Below, in pieces: positions 26,412-37,315 of a stretch of DNA of 64,000 nt. This stretch comes from Gammaproteobacteria bacterium. GTDB lineage: Bacteria > Pseudomonadota > Gammaproteobacteria > DSM-16500. Under the pieces are notes generated by a model, which was not told the DNA's origin, ran no database searches, and saw nothing but the letters and a program-made list of their open reading frames with translations. The first letter of the stretch is position 1. Every line of letters starts with the position of its first letter. The stretch is taken from positions 1 through 64,000 of the forward strand of contig BMAH01000025.1 of the NCBI GenBank assembly GCA_014132615.1, written 5' to 3'. Position numbers and translations under genes: made by a program.

Positions 26412-27725
26412 TTAGCTATTAAGAGAAGGGATTTTTTTAAGTCTAGCGTAGTAAAAACCATCCATATTTAGCTCGCCTGGCAAAATTTGCAATCCTATTT
26501 CGCGGCTAAAACCGATAGAAGTGATGATTTTATCTTCCTGAGCATCGCTATGTGCCGCTAGAAAGGCTTTTAAGACTTGCTCATTTTCTTGAGGAAAAAC
26601 GGAGCAAGTTACGTAAAGTAATATCCCATTTTCGGATAACAAAGGCCATAAGCTACTTAGCAAATGCAATTGCTCTTTTGCTAACTTTGCAATATCTCTT
26701 TGTTCCCTTAATAATTTGATATCGGGGTGACGCCTCACTACACCACTTGCAGAACAAGGTGCATCTAATAAAATTCTATCAAAGGGCTTTCCATCCCACC
26801 AAGTATTGACATCAGCTGCATCAGCACAATGAATGTCGGCATTTAATTCTAATCGAGTTAAATTTTCCTTAATTGATTCAATACGCTTTAAATCTTTTTC
26901 AACTACAATCACTTTATCTAAGGCAGGTTCTATTTCTAATATATGCGCAAGTTTACCGCCAGGTGCTCCGCATGCATCCAAAACTCGCATGCCAGGGGCT
27001 AGCGCTAACCACGTTGCTGCTAACTGTGCTGCTCCATCTTGTACCGAAACTTGACCTTGCATAAATCCTGGTAATTCCTCTACTGGCAGAGCAGGGGAAA
27101 TAGTTAAGCCGCTTGGTAATTCAGGAATGATATCGATTACTTCGTTTAACGAAGATAATGTTTTCAGATATTCATCTCTAGATTTTTTACGCGCGTTGAC
27201 GCGCAGAGAAAAAGGCGGATGACTATTATTTGCTATCAGTATTTTTTCCCAGTCATCAGGCCATGCTTGCTGCATGCTAGTTATCCACCACAAAGGATGT
27301 GAATACTGACTTTCTACCTCTTCATCTAATTGTGTTTCTAATTTTTCTTTATCACGCAAATATCGTCTAAGTACCGCATTGACTAACCCTCTACCCCAGG
27401 CTTTGTTTAAATCATCCGTTGCATTTACCGTTTCTGTTACGGCTGCATAATCTGGCACACGCATAGCCATTAATTGATATAAACCCACTAATAACAAAGC
27501 ATGCAAATCACTGTCTTTTGCTTTCATAGGCTTTTCAAGCAAATAACTAAGCAATACATCTAAACGAAAATAAAAACGACAAACCCCGTAACAAATTGCT
27601 TGCACAAACGCTTTATCTTTAGCTGTTTTTAAGCGAGGCAGGAATGTCTCAAGGCATTCTGTCAATGACTGACCATCAGATACTGCATCAATAATAGAAG
27701 CAGCTAAGGCTCTTGCTGCTGTCAT
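26412..27725 (-). CDS. rsmB: 16S rRNA m5C967 methyltransferase RsmB
   Basis: A 437-residue SAM-dependent enzyme that methylates cytosine 967 of 16S rRNA. The N-terminal third is a NusB-like RNA-binding domain; the rest is a Rossmann methyltransferase with VLDACGAPGGKLAHI (SAM loop), LLDAPCSASGVVRRHPDIKLL (first Cys) and YVTCSVFPQENEQV (catalytic Cys). Its ATG overlaps the fmt stop (ATGA), so it is the third gene of def-fmt-rsmB. The length matches E. coli (429). Confidence 0.95.
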   Translation of the reverse strand: MTAARALAASIIDAVSDGQSLTECLETFLPRLKTAKDKAFVQAICYGVCRFYFRLDVLLSYLLEKPMKAKDSDLHALLLVGLYQLMAMRVPDYAAVTETVNATDDLNKAWGRGLVNAVLRRYLRDKEKLETQLDEEVESQYSHPLWWITSMQQAWPDDWEKILIANNSHPPFSLRVNARKKSRDEYLKTLSSLNEVIDIIPELPSGLTISPALPVEELPGFMQGQVSVQDGAAQLAATWLALAPGMRVLDACGAPGGKLAHILEIEPALDKVIVVEKDLKRIESIKENLTRLELNADIHCADAADVNTWWDGKPFDRILLDAPCSASGVVRRHPDIKLLREQRDIAKLAKEQLHLLSSLWPLLSENGILLYVTCSVFPQENEQVLKAFLAAHSDAQEDKIITSIGFSREIGLQILPGELNMDGFYYARLKKIPSLNS

Positions 27726-28675
27726 ATTAAATGTTCACCAACAATTAATTCTTTATGTCTTGCATTATAGAAATCACTGACTGACATGGGTTTTCCACCA
27801 GGTAATTGAACTCGTAATAAACACAGCGTGCCAATTCCTGTGGCAATTTCTAATTTTTCTCGAGAAGCATGCAAGATGGTGCGAGGAATAGCTGTGGTTT
27901 GCTTTTCCCCTAACTCTGCTTGCCATATTCTTAAGCTTTGTCCTTTCCAACTAGTGTAAGCAACAGGCCAAGGGTTAAACGCGCGAATTTCTCGCTCTAT
28001 TTCTATTGCAGGCCGTGTCCAATCAATGAGGGCTTCTTCTTTGCTAATTTTATGTGCGTAAGTAGCAAAATCATTATCTTGTTTTTGAGGTTTTAATTGA
28101 TTATTTTGCAACAAGGTTAATGTTTTAACTAAAGCATCCGCACCTGCTTTAGCTAAGGTGTCATGCAAAGTTTGTGAAGTTTCATCAGGACGCAATGTAT
28201 AATTTTCTTTATAAAGCATAGGACCTGTGTCTAACCCTTCATCCATTTGCATAATAGTAACCGCTGTTTCTTTATCGCCTGCAAAAATAGTGCGCTGTAT
28301 GGGTGCTGCTCCGCGCCAGCGCGGTAACAAAGAAGGATGAATATTAATACAACCAAAACGCGGGGTGCGAAGCACTGCGCTAGGGAGCAATAAACCATAA
28401 GCGGCAACAACCATGACATCGGCTTGTAAAGAAGCCAGCACTTCTTGTTCGTGGCTTTCTTTTAATGATTTAGGCTGATAAATAGGCAGTTTATATTCCA
28501 GCGCTAGATTCTTTACTGCACTGCAAGTCGTTTTTAAACCTCTGCCTGCTGGCTTATCCGGTTGAGTATACACAGCCACTATAGTGTGATGGGTTGCTAG
28601 TAATGCTTCTAATGCGTGGGCAGCAAATTCAGGTGTGCCTGCAAAAATAATTTTTAGTGGGGGCAGCTCTGTCAC
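27722..28675 (-). CDS. fmt: Methionyl-tRNA formyltransferase Fmt
   Basis: A 317-residue enzyme that formylates initiator Met-tRNA using 10-formyl-tetrahydrofolate. Diagnostic parts are IIFAGTPEFAAHAL, YTQPDKPAGRGLK, INIHPSLLPRWRGAAPIQRTI (catalytic Asn and His region) and MDEGLDTGPML. The start is GTG at 28675 and overlaps the def stop as GTGA. It acts upstream of Def in the same operon: Fmt adds the formyl group that Def later removes. Confidence 0.96.
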   Translation of the reverse strand: MTELPPLKIIFAGTPEFAAHALEALLATHHTIVAVYTQPDKPAGRGLKTTCSAVKNLALEYKLPIYQPKSLKESHEQEVLASLQADVMVVAAYGLLLPSAVLRTPRFGCINIHPSLLPRWRGAAPIQRTIFAGDKETAVTIMQMDEGLDTGPMLYKENYTLRPDETSQTLHDTLAKAGADALVKTLTLLQNNQLKPQKQDNDFATYAHKISKEEALIDWTRPAIEIEREIRAFNPWPVAYTSWKGQSLRIWQAELGEKQTTAIPRTILHASREKLEIATGIGTLCLLRVQLPGGKPMSVSDFYNARHKELIVGEHLI

Positions 28676-29184
28676 TCGCGATTCTCTAATTTTTGACTTT
28701 TTTCTATTTTTTTACGAATGCGTTCTTGCTTTAATTTAGATAAACGATCAATAAACAAAATGCCATCTAAGTGATCGATTTCATGTTGTATGCAAGTTGC
28801 CATTAATTCTGTGGCATCTAATTCAAACGGTTTACCTTCTATATCTTGAGCACGTAAACGCACTTTATATGCACGTTCTACTCTATCGTAAGCACCGCCG
28901 CCGACAGATAAGCAGCCTTCATTTTCGTATTGCTTACCTTCCCTACTTATAATTTCAGGATTTATGACGCAAATACGCTGATCTCTTGTATCTGAGACAT
29001 CCATCACAAAAATACGCTGCTGAACATTAATTTGCGTAGCAGCTAACCCCACACCATTACTCTTATACATGGTTTCAAACATGTCATCGACTAGACGACG
29101 CAAATCAGCATCGAATTGCTCGACCGGCTTTGCTTTTATACGCAGCCTAGGATCAGGTAAGGTTAAAATTGGTAATAAAGCCAT
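28672..29184 (-). CDS. def: Peptide deformylase Def
   Basis: A 170-residue iron-dependent hydrolase that removes the formyl group from nascent proteins. All three family motifs are present: GVGLAATQI, EGCLSV (metal-binding Cys) and QHEIDHLDG (metal-binding His pair and catalytic Glu). The length equals E. coli Def. It is the first gene of def-fmt-rsmB, overlapping fmt by 4 bases. Confidence 0.97.
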   Translation of the reverse strand: MALLPILTLPDPRLRIKAKPVEQFDADLRRLVDDMFETMYKSNGVGLAATQINVQQRIFVMDVSDTRDQRICVINPEIISREGKQYENEGCLSVGGGAYDRVERAYKVRLRAQDIEGKPFELDATELMATCIQHEIDHLDGILFIDRLSKLKQERIRKKIEKSQKLENRE

Positions 29185-29240
29185 TATCTCTGCTCACTAA
29201 AATCGAAAGGCATTTTAGCACAGTTTAACTTAAAACCAAC

Positions 29241-30440
29241 TTAGAGATATTTTTCTTTTTCAATCAATACTATACGCTCTAAGCCTTGTTTGTATTTTTG
29301 CATAGCTTCTTGGGGCTCATCTAATTGCATAAGCAGATTGCCGTATTCTAGTGATGCCTCTGCATTAGGACCTTGAGCTAAGCATTTTTCAAAATAGTCT
29401 TTAGCTTTACCCCAAAGCTGTATGCGCACACACAGTTTACCTAATAATAATAAAAGTTCAGGTTTAGGCCCGTACATCTTTAACCATGCACCTGCTATAA
29501 CCAATTGACGATTCAAATTGGTAAAAGGCAAGTTGCCATATAGATTTGCCAAACCTGCATGCCATTGATTTTTTAATGTTTTGCGAATTAAATCTTCAGC
29601 TTCTTTAGTAGCAGAAAAATGTATTAATTGTCTTGAATAAGCAAACACAATGTCAGGATTTTTACGTAAGTATCTTGGAATTTCCTGCCAAATTTGATTT
29701 ACATCATCCAAACTGATAATGGTAGGCGAATGAAACCGCTCGCAATATAAGTTTTTTTCAAACTGCTCTAATTGCATGTCTGTTAAAACTTTTGCTTTTC
29801 TTAGCGAAGGTAGAATAGCTTGCAGTGCTTTCCAATCACCTAATCTCACATACACTTTTTCTAATAAAGAAAGTACGCGTGGATGTCTTGGTGAAATTTG
29901 ACGTAAGTGATTGAGTGTTGCTATCGTTTGTTCAAATTGCCCCTGTTCAAATTCGAGCTCTGCTTTGGTAATACCAATAGCAAGATCAGCCTGAGGCGCA
30001 ATTTCATAGGCTTTTTGTATATATTGGTCACGACGTTGGTATGCATTTTGTTCTTGTGCAGCTTTGGCTGCGCCTAAATAATTAATTAATGGTTCCGCTG
30101 TTTGATTAACACCTGCAAGTAAAAAACGTTCTGCTTTTTTAAAACGACTTTCAATTAATAAAGTTAAACCATGTTGTGTCTTAGTATAAAATTTTTGTTC
30201 GCGTCTGAAGCGCAACCAATTTTTAAATTTAAACCATAAAAATTGTGTACCATCGATAATATGAATTAAGAAATAAAATAAGCATAAGAAAATAAGTAGC
30301 GCCAACAAGGCAAACCAAATTGGCATTTGCACCATCCAAGGCTCGTAGGCGATAAATAAAAACCCTGGATGCCTTGCAACTTCAATTCCAACCCAAACAG
30401 AGGCAACCAATAGCAATAAAAAAATAATTAAACGCCACAT
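29241..30440 (-). CDS. hemY: HemY-type inner-membrane TPR protein
   Basis: A 399-residue protein with two N-terminal membrane helices (residues about 1-23 and 38-62) followed by a long tetratricopeptide-like helical region (PQADLAIGITKAELEFEQGQFEQTIATLNHLRQISPRHPRVLSLLEKVYVRLGDW and ANAEASLEYGNLL-type helices). This layout is that of HemY in gammaproteobacterial hem operons; its role is not enzymatic and is poorly defined, perhaps organising tetrapyrrole synthesis or other envelope processes. It ends the hemC-hemD-hemX-hemY operon, 9 bases after hemX. Confidence 0.9.
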   Translation of the reverse strand: MWRLIIFLLLLVASVWVGIEVARHPGFLFIAYEPWMVQMPIWFALLALLIFLCLFYFLIHIIDGTQFLWFKFKNWLRFRREQKFYTKTQHGLTLLIESRFKKAERFLLAGVNQTAEPLINYLGAAKAAQEQNAYQRRDQYIQKAYEIAPQADLAIGITKAELEFEQGQFEQTIATLNHLRQISPRHPRVLSLLEKVYVRLGDWKALQAILPSLRKAKVLTDMQLEQFEKNLYCERFHSPTIISLDDVNQIWQEIPRYLRKNPDIVFAYSRQLIHFSATKEAEDLIRKTLKNQWHAGLANLYGNLPFTNLNRQLVIAGAWLKMYGPKPELLLLLGKLCVRIQLWGKAKDYFEKCLAQGPNAEASLEYGNLLMQLDEPQEAMQKYKQGLERIVLIEKEKYL

Positions 30441-30449
30441 AAAAACTCC

Positions 30450-31478
30450 TTATTGCTGAGTTGTATTAGCTGCAGTATTGGTAAAATAAGTGTCAAATAA
30501 GCTAAGCGTTGTCGATAAATTTAAATTTGGCGGTGTAAAATCGACTGATTGTAAATTTTGCAATTGTTGTAGTACGGTTTTAGTTATTTCTGAATCGGGA
30601 ATAAAATAACTTTTTATCCATGCTTGCTGGCGTTCTAAACTTGTGCGATATACTTTTGCATTGCCATTAAGCACAGCCCACAATGTATTTTCCATTTGTG
30701 CATGTAAGTTTTGGTATAAAAACATTTTTTCATCGGGTAACACTAAAGGCAGCGCGTCTTTACCATTGTATTTAACAATCACAATTTTTTGTAACGTTTG
30801 CCAGGTTTTATCTAAGCCTTTGCGCCACCATGTTGTGCTAGGTGAACCTGCATCAACACTTGTTTCTTGCGGCTTTAATGGTTGATAAGAAAGTGGCAGC
30901 TTATCGTATTGCGCATCGAGTGCCGTTAACTTGATATATAAGTCAGTAATATCTACTGTTTTTATGGTTTCTAATGCCGCAATATCAGTTGCAACGGCTT
31001 TACGTAAAGCTAATAATTTAGGATCTTGTAAATCACTTAAAATTTCATTAGCACGTTTAAGCAATGCTAAAGCTAAAGGAATATGTTGAGTGAATTGTAA
31101 TTCATCATTGGCTAATTTAACAACTTGCTGGGCCTCAGCAACACGCCATTTATCCATATTGCCTTTTTGCGCCTGCCCCCAATCGTCCATAATTTTTTCT
31201 TGCTGAGCTAAGGTTATTTCATTTTTTTCATTCGCTTTTGATAATGCTTCATTATTATTTTTTAATTCTGTTAATGCATTTTCTTGCACACTAACTTGAT
31301 TTTGCAAATCACTCACATTTTTAGCAAGCGTCATACTGTTTTTTGCTAATTGGAAATAACCGTAACCTAGCACGCTTATCAAAGCTAATAAGGCAATTAA
31401 AACGAGTAGAAATCCCCATTTCTTTTTTGGAGGTTTAGAGGGACTCACGACTTTTTCTTCAGTGATAAGTTCAGACAT
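30450..31478 (-). CDS. hemX: HemX-type membrane-anchored coiled-coil protein
   Basis: A 342-residue protein with a short basic, Pro-rich N-terminus, one membrane helix (WGFLLVLIALLALISVLGYGYF) and a periplasmic coiled coil (SDLQNQVSVQENALTELKNNNEALSK) leading to the HemX domain. It is called a putative uroporphyrinogen-III methyltransferase in many databases, but no SAM-binding motif is visible and the role is uncertain. It follows hemD after one base and precedes hemY, so it is part of the tetrapyrrole operon. Confidence 0.9.
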   Translation of the reverse strand: MSELITEEKVVSPSKPPKKKWGFLLVLIALLALISVLGYGYFQLAKNSMTLAKNVSDLQNQVSVQENALTELKNNNEALSKANEKNEITLAQQEKIMDDWGQAQKGNMDKWRVAEAQQVVKLANDELQFTQHIPLALALLKRANEILSDLQDPKLLALRKAVATDIAALETIKTVDITDLYIKLTALDAQYDKLPLSYQPLKPQETSVDAGSPSTTWWRKGLDKTWQTLQKIVIVKYNGKDALPLVLPDEKMFLYQNLHAQMENTLWAVLNGNAKVYRTSLERQQAWIKSYFIPDSEITKTVLQQLQNLQSVDFTPPNLNLSTTLSLFDTYFTNTAANTTQQ

Positions 31479-31479
31479 A

Positions 31480-32238
31480 TTATTTCCTCATCTTAGCCAG
31501 GGTATCTAAAATGGCTTGCTGACTTGCGTTAACTGTCACCCATATTGTCTGAAAACCCAAATCTTGCGCAAGCGTTTTTATCCTCTCACTTACCACTAAA
31601 AGTGGAGTGAGACGTAAGTAAGACCAATTCTCAGGGCCTAGCATATTTTTTAAATTATTAACACTTTCAAATGAAGTGCACACAATACAATCAAAAGGCT
31701 GTTGCTTTAGGCGCTTGATGCAATCGCTAATATCTACTGGAGGTGCTATTCGTTGATACACAACAACAGGTAAAATATGCGCACCTCTTTCAGCTAACAC
31801 ACTATCTATTTTTTCTCGACCACCTTCACCGCGAACAATAGCAATTTTTTTATTCTTTACCGATTGAAATTGAGATAAAGCAAGCACCCCCTCACTAGTC
31901 CACTCAGACGGAATAATGTCAACATTAAATCCCGCTTCAGTTAAGACGTAAGCTGTACCTACTCCTACTGCAGCTAATTTCACTGTGCTAGGCAAAATTT
32001 GGCTCTGCATAAACTTTAAACTAGCTTTTACTGCTTGCGGGCTAATGAAAATTAGCCAATCTTGTTCTGCTAATTGTGTCACTGCATTTAACAATGCTTG
32101 TTGATCAGGCGCCGAAGTAAAAGCTATCGTTGGAAAATAAAATGCTTGGCCATGCAGTTTTTCAATCTCTGCACATAATTGTACACCCTGAGGTTCAGGC
32201 CGGGTAACAAGAATATGCATGCCTTGCAAATTAATCAT
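31480..32238 (-). CDS. hemD: Uroporphyrinogen-III synthase HemD
   Basis: A 252-residue cytoplasmic enzyme that closes hydroxymethylbilane to uroporphyrinogen III. Sequence conservation in the family is low, but HILVTRPEPQG at the start, DWLIFISPQAVKAS, VAIVRGEGGREKI and PFDCIVCTSFESVNNL are typical. The ATG at 32238 overlaps the hemC stop by 8 bases; an alternative internal ATG at 32220 would give the shorter MHILVTRP start. It is the second gene of hemCDXY. Confidence 0.93.
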   Translation of the reverse strand: MINLQGMHILVTRPEPQGVQLCAEIEKLHGQAFYFPTIAFTSAPDQQALLNAVTQLAEQDWLIFISPQAVKASLKFMQSQILPSTVKLAAVGVGTAYVLTEAGFNVDIIPSEWTSEGVLALSQFQSVKNKKIAIVRGEGGREKIDSVLAERGAHILPVVVYQRIAPPVDISDCIKRLKQQPFDCIVCTSFESVNNLKNMLGPENWSYLRLTPLLVVSERIKTLAQDLGFQTIWVTVNASQQAILDTLAKMRK

Positions 32239-33157
32239 AAAATTCACTTAATAATGCATCAGCGCCTAATGCTTGCAATTCTGCACCTGCGCTTTTCCCT
32301 AACATCTGCGCTTGATCGCGCTTGCCTTCTTGTTGGGTGCGAATAATTTTGCTGCCGTTACGCCCAGATACTAAACCTTGCAAGTACACATGATTGCCTA
32401 ACATTTCCGCATAAGCTGCAACGGGCACCTTACAACCACCCCCAATTTGCGTACATAATGCTCGCTCAGCACTGACGCAATCAAATGTGATGCTATCTAT
32501 TAATGGATAAATTAATTGCAGTATTTCTTCATCCCCTTCTCTGCACTCTATCCCTAATGCGCCTTGTCCTGCCGCAGGTAAGCAAGTTTCTATTGGTAAA
32601 TAGCTATTAATTCTATGCTCTAATCCCATGCGTTTTAAACCGGCGCTAGCTAAAATGATGGCATCAAATTGCCCTTCATCTAGCCGCTTTAAGCGTGTTT
32701 GAATATTGCCGCGTAAATTTTTCATTTCTAAATCAGGCCGCAGAGCCTGCATTTGAGTCTGACGGCGCAAACTCGATGTGCCTAGCACTGCACCATTTGG
32801 TAAGTCATCTAGCGAATTGAATCGATTCGAAATAAAGGCATCGCGCGCATCTTCTCGCTTAAGCATGACTGGCAAAATTAAGCCTTTGGGTAATTCCATA
32901 GGCACATCTTTCATAGAATGCACTGCAATATCTGCACGGCCATCAAATAAAGCTTCTTCTAACTCTTTAACAAATAATCCTTTGCCGCCAATATCGGTCA
33001 ATGTGACTTCTAAGCGCTTGTCCGCCTCTGTCGTGATACCTAACAATTCAATAGCTAGCTCTGGATGGTGTTGTTTAAGTAATGCACTAACAATATGGGC
33101 TTGCTCTAAAGCAAGCGGGCTTTCGCGCGTTGCAATGATTAAACGTTGTTTGGTCAT
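32231..33157 (-). CDS. hemC: Hydroxymethylbilane synthase (porphobilinogen deaminase) HemC
   Basis: About 308 residues. It polymerises four porphobilinogens into hydroxymethylbilane on a dipyrromethane cofactor attached to the Cys in IGGGCKVPVAAYAE. Other signatures are IIATRESPLALEQA, HSMKDVPMELP, LGTSSLRRQ, LRGNIQTRLKRLDEGQFDAIILASAGL and LPAAGQGALGIECR. The ATG at 33157 is preferred to the one at 33175 because it gives the family N-terminus; neither has a strong ribosome site. It heads hemCDXY and is divergent from the spermidine-synthase-like gene. Confidence 0.96.
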   Translation of the reverse strand: MTKQRLIIATRESPLALEQAHIVSALLKQHHPELAIELLGITTEADKRLEVTLTDIGGKGLFVKELEEALFDGRADIAVHSMKDVPMELPKGLILPVMLKREDARDAFISNRFNSLDDLPNGAVLGTSSLRRQTQMQALRPDLEMKNLRGNIQTRLKRLDEGQFDAIILASAGLKRMGLEHRINSYLPIETCLPAAGQGALGIECREGDEEILQLIYPLIDSITFDCVSAERALCTQIGGGCKVPVAAYAEMLGNHVYLQGLVSGRNGSKIIRTQQEGKRDQAQMLGKSAGAELQALGADALLSEFYD

Positions 33158-33245
33158 AAAATGGTAATCTTGCATTTTAATTATTTATTACCCATTATCA
33201 TACCGATGCCCATGGTTTGCGAGTATTAAATTTTGAGATGCCTAC

Positions 33246-34043
33246 ATGACTGATCAATTATTAAAAAGTTACGCGATTCAAATACAGCAAAAATTGTATG
33301 AGAAAGAAGCAGACGAGCACCATGTTGCTGTTTACGAAACTGAACCTTATGGCCGTATGTTAGCGATTAATCATCAGCCTATACTTGCTGAACGCGATAG
33401 CTTTTTTTATCACGAAATGATGGTGCATCCTGCGTTATTTACTCATGTGAATCCCAAAAGCGTTGCTATTATAGGGCATCATTACGGTATTTTAGAGGAA
33501 GTGTTAAAACATCCTGATATTGATCGTATCGTTTGTATTGCTGATAATTTATTGCTAGATGAAGCAGTTAAAGAATATTTTTCGCAATACCAGCAAGTTA
33601 ATAATGATAAACGCGTAGAATTTCATTCACTAAGCTTAAAAGATTGGCTCTCTCAAAATAAAACGATGACCCTTGATGTTGTCATCAAAAACCAATTACC
33701 TATAAATATTGACAAAAAGCAGGATGAAACTTATTACCAATTAGTCAGTGAACAAGGAATATTAATTAAACCCTGTCCCTCTTCCTTATTAGAGATAACA
33801 TTACTAAATACGTTCACTACAAATAGCAGACAAGCCGGTTTTAATAGCATTCAATTTCTTAATTTTCCTCAACCGAGCTTCCCTTCTGGTTGGCGCACAT
33901 TAATGATGGCAACCAAGATGCCTATTTTTAAACGAATCAGAGAGAAAGATATTTACAATCGAAGTTTTAACACGCGCTATTACAATTACGATATGCACAA
34001 GGCAGCGCTTGCGCTGCCTGAGTTTGTGCAAACTATGATATAA
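33246..34043 (+). CDS. Degenerate spermidine-synthase (SpeE) family protein, probable pseudoenzyme
   Basis: A 265-residue full-length SpeE homologue. It retains GRMLAINHQPILAERDSFFYHEMM, VLKHPDIDRIV, PSFPSGWRTLMMATK and RYYNYDMHKAALALPEFVQ at the right spacings. The catalytic parts are gone. The decarboxy-SAM loop GGGDG reads GHHYG, the VEID acidic residue region reads CIAD, DDG reads HSLS, and the catalytic (D/S)xTDPIGP segment reads KNQLPINID. It is therefore unlikely to make spermidine. The reading frame is intact, so it may have acquired a non-catalytic role. It is divergent from hemC. Confidence 0.85.
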   Translation: MTDQLLKSYAIQIQQKLYEKEADEHHVAVYETEPYGRMLAINHQPILAERDSFFYHEMMVHPALFTHVNPKSVAIIGHHYGILEEVLKHPDIDRIVCIADNLLLDEAVKEYFSQYQQVNNDKRVEFHSLSLKDWLSQNKTMTLDVVIKNQLPINIDKKQDETYYQLVSEQGILIKPCPSSLLEITLLNTFTTNSRQAGFNSIQFLNFPQPSFPSGWRTLMMATKMPIFKRIREKDIYNRSFNTRYYNYDMHKAALALPEFVQTMI

Positions 34044-34067
34044 AATTATATAAAATGATGGAAAATC

Positions 34068-34313
34068 TTATAGCTTTGCTCCCTTAGGCGAAGCTGAGTC
34101 ATTTGGTCTATTTTCAGCTTCAACATTTTTACCTATTGCCACCCAGTTATTCTCAATAAAATTATGATAGTAACTATCTACTTCCCACGGTTTTTTACAG
34201 TACAGCTCTAGTCTTTTTAAACTTTCTCTAGCTTTAGCTTCTGCAAGTAGTTCTTTTGTTCGCTCGTTAGGCCATTTAGTACTTTTTTTGACAAAAAAAC
34301 GGGGTCCGCTCAT
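34068..34313 (-). CDS. Small basic protein of unknown function
   Basis: An 81-residue protein, Lys/Glu/Arg-rich, with a WPNERTKELLAEAKARESLKRLE helix in the centre and no signal or membrane segment. Nothing in it matches a family I know. The ribosome site AAGGA 7 bases before the ATG and its clean spacing suggest a real gene. It converges on the spermidine-synthase-like gene (24 bases). A 203-base gene-free stretch with AT-rich sequence lies between it and ubiK. Confidence 0.6.
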   Translation of the reverse strand: MSGPRFFVKKSTKWPNERTKELLAEAKARESLKRLELYCKKPWEVDSYYHNFIENNWVAIGKNVEAENRPNDSASPKGAKL

Positions 34314-34516
34314 TTTCTTTCCTTAATGTACGATTAATTAATCATAGAAAATATTAGTTAATTATATTTGTATAAATTTAAAACTTACTATAAAGATATT
34401 AATATTAAATCCTTCTTTGCACATTTCGTAGAAAATACCAGAAATATAAAATTCATTACTGCCCCAACTTAAGTTACGCTATACTATCCAGCCAAACATG
34501 TAGCAGGAAATCCTAT

Positions 34517-34774
34517 ATGTCCAAAACCAGTTTCATGAAAAATCTGGCATCACAATTGAGTGAAGCCCTCCCCTCTCATGTCAGCGCCTTAAAAAAGGAT
34601 TTTGAAAAAAACTGCCAAGCTATACTCACTAAAGCTTTTGCTAAATTTGATTTAGTGACACGGGAAGAATTTGATATTCAAACTAAAGTACTTGCCCGCA
34701 CTCGCAAAAAACTTGAAGAGCTTGAGAAACATCTTAAAGAACTTGAAGCGCTTTCACGTAAAAAATCTGGTTAA
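34517..34774 (+). CDS. ubiK: Ubiquinone biosynthesis accessory factor UbiK
   Basis: An 85-residue protein of the BMFP (DUF526/YqiC) family. It has an amphipathic N-terminal helix (NLASQLSEALPSHVSALKKDFEKN) that binds membranes, then LVTREEFDIQTKVLARTRKKLEELEKHLKELE, a C-terminal coiled coil that forms trimers with UbiJ. It helps the aerobic ubiquinone-synthesis complex. A site AGGA is 10 bases upstream. It is the first gene of the ubiK-nudF-parE-parC run; nudF starts 2 bases after its stop. Confidence 0.9.
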   Translation: MSKTSFMKNLASQLSEALPSHVSALKKDFEKNCQAILTKAFAKFDLVTREEFDIQTKVLARTRKKLEELEKHLKELEALSRKKSG

Positions 34775-34776
34775 TT

Positions 34777-37313
<2,537 letters not shown>

Positions 37314-37315
37314 TT

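Noticed and set aside
32778-33167. 129-codon plus-strand reading frame opposite hemC
   Set aside because: Antisense to hemC, Ser-rich, no recognised protein.
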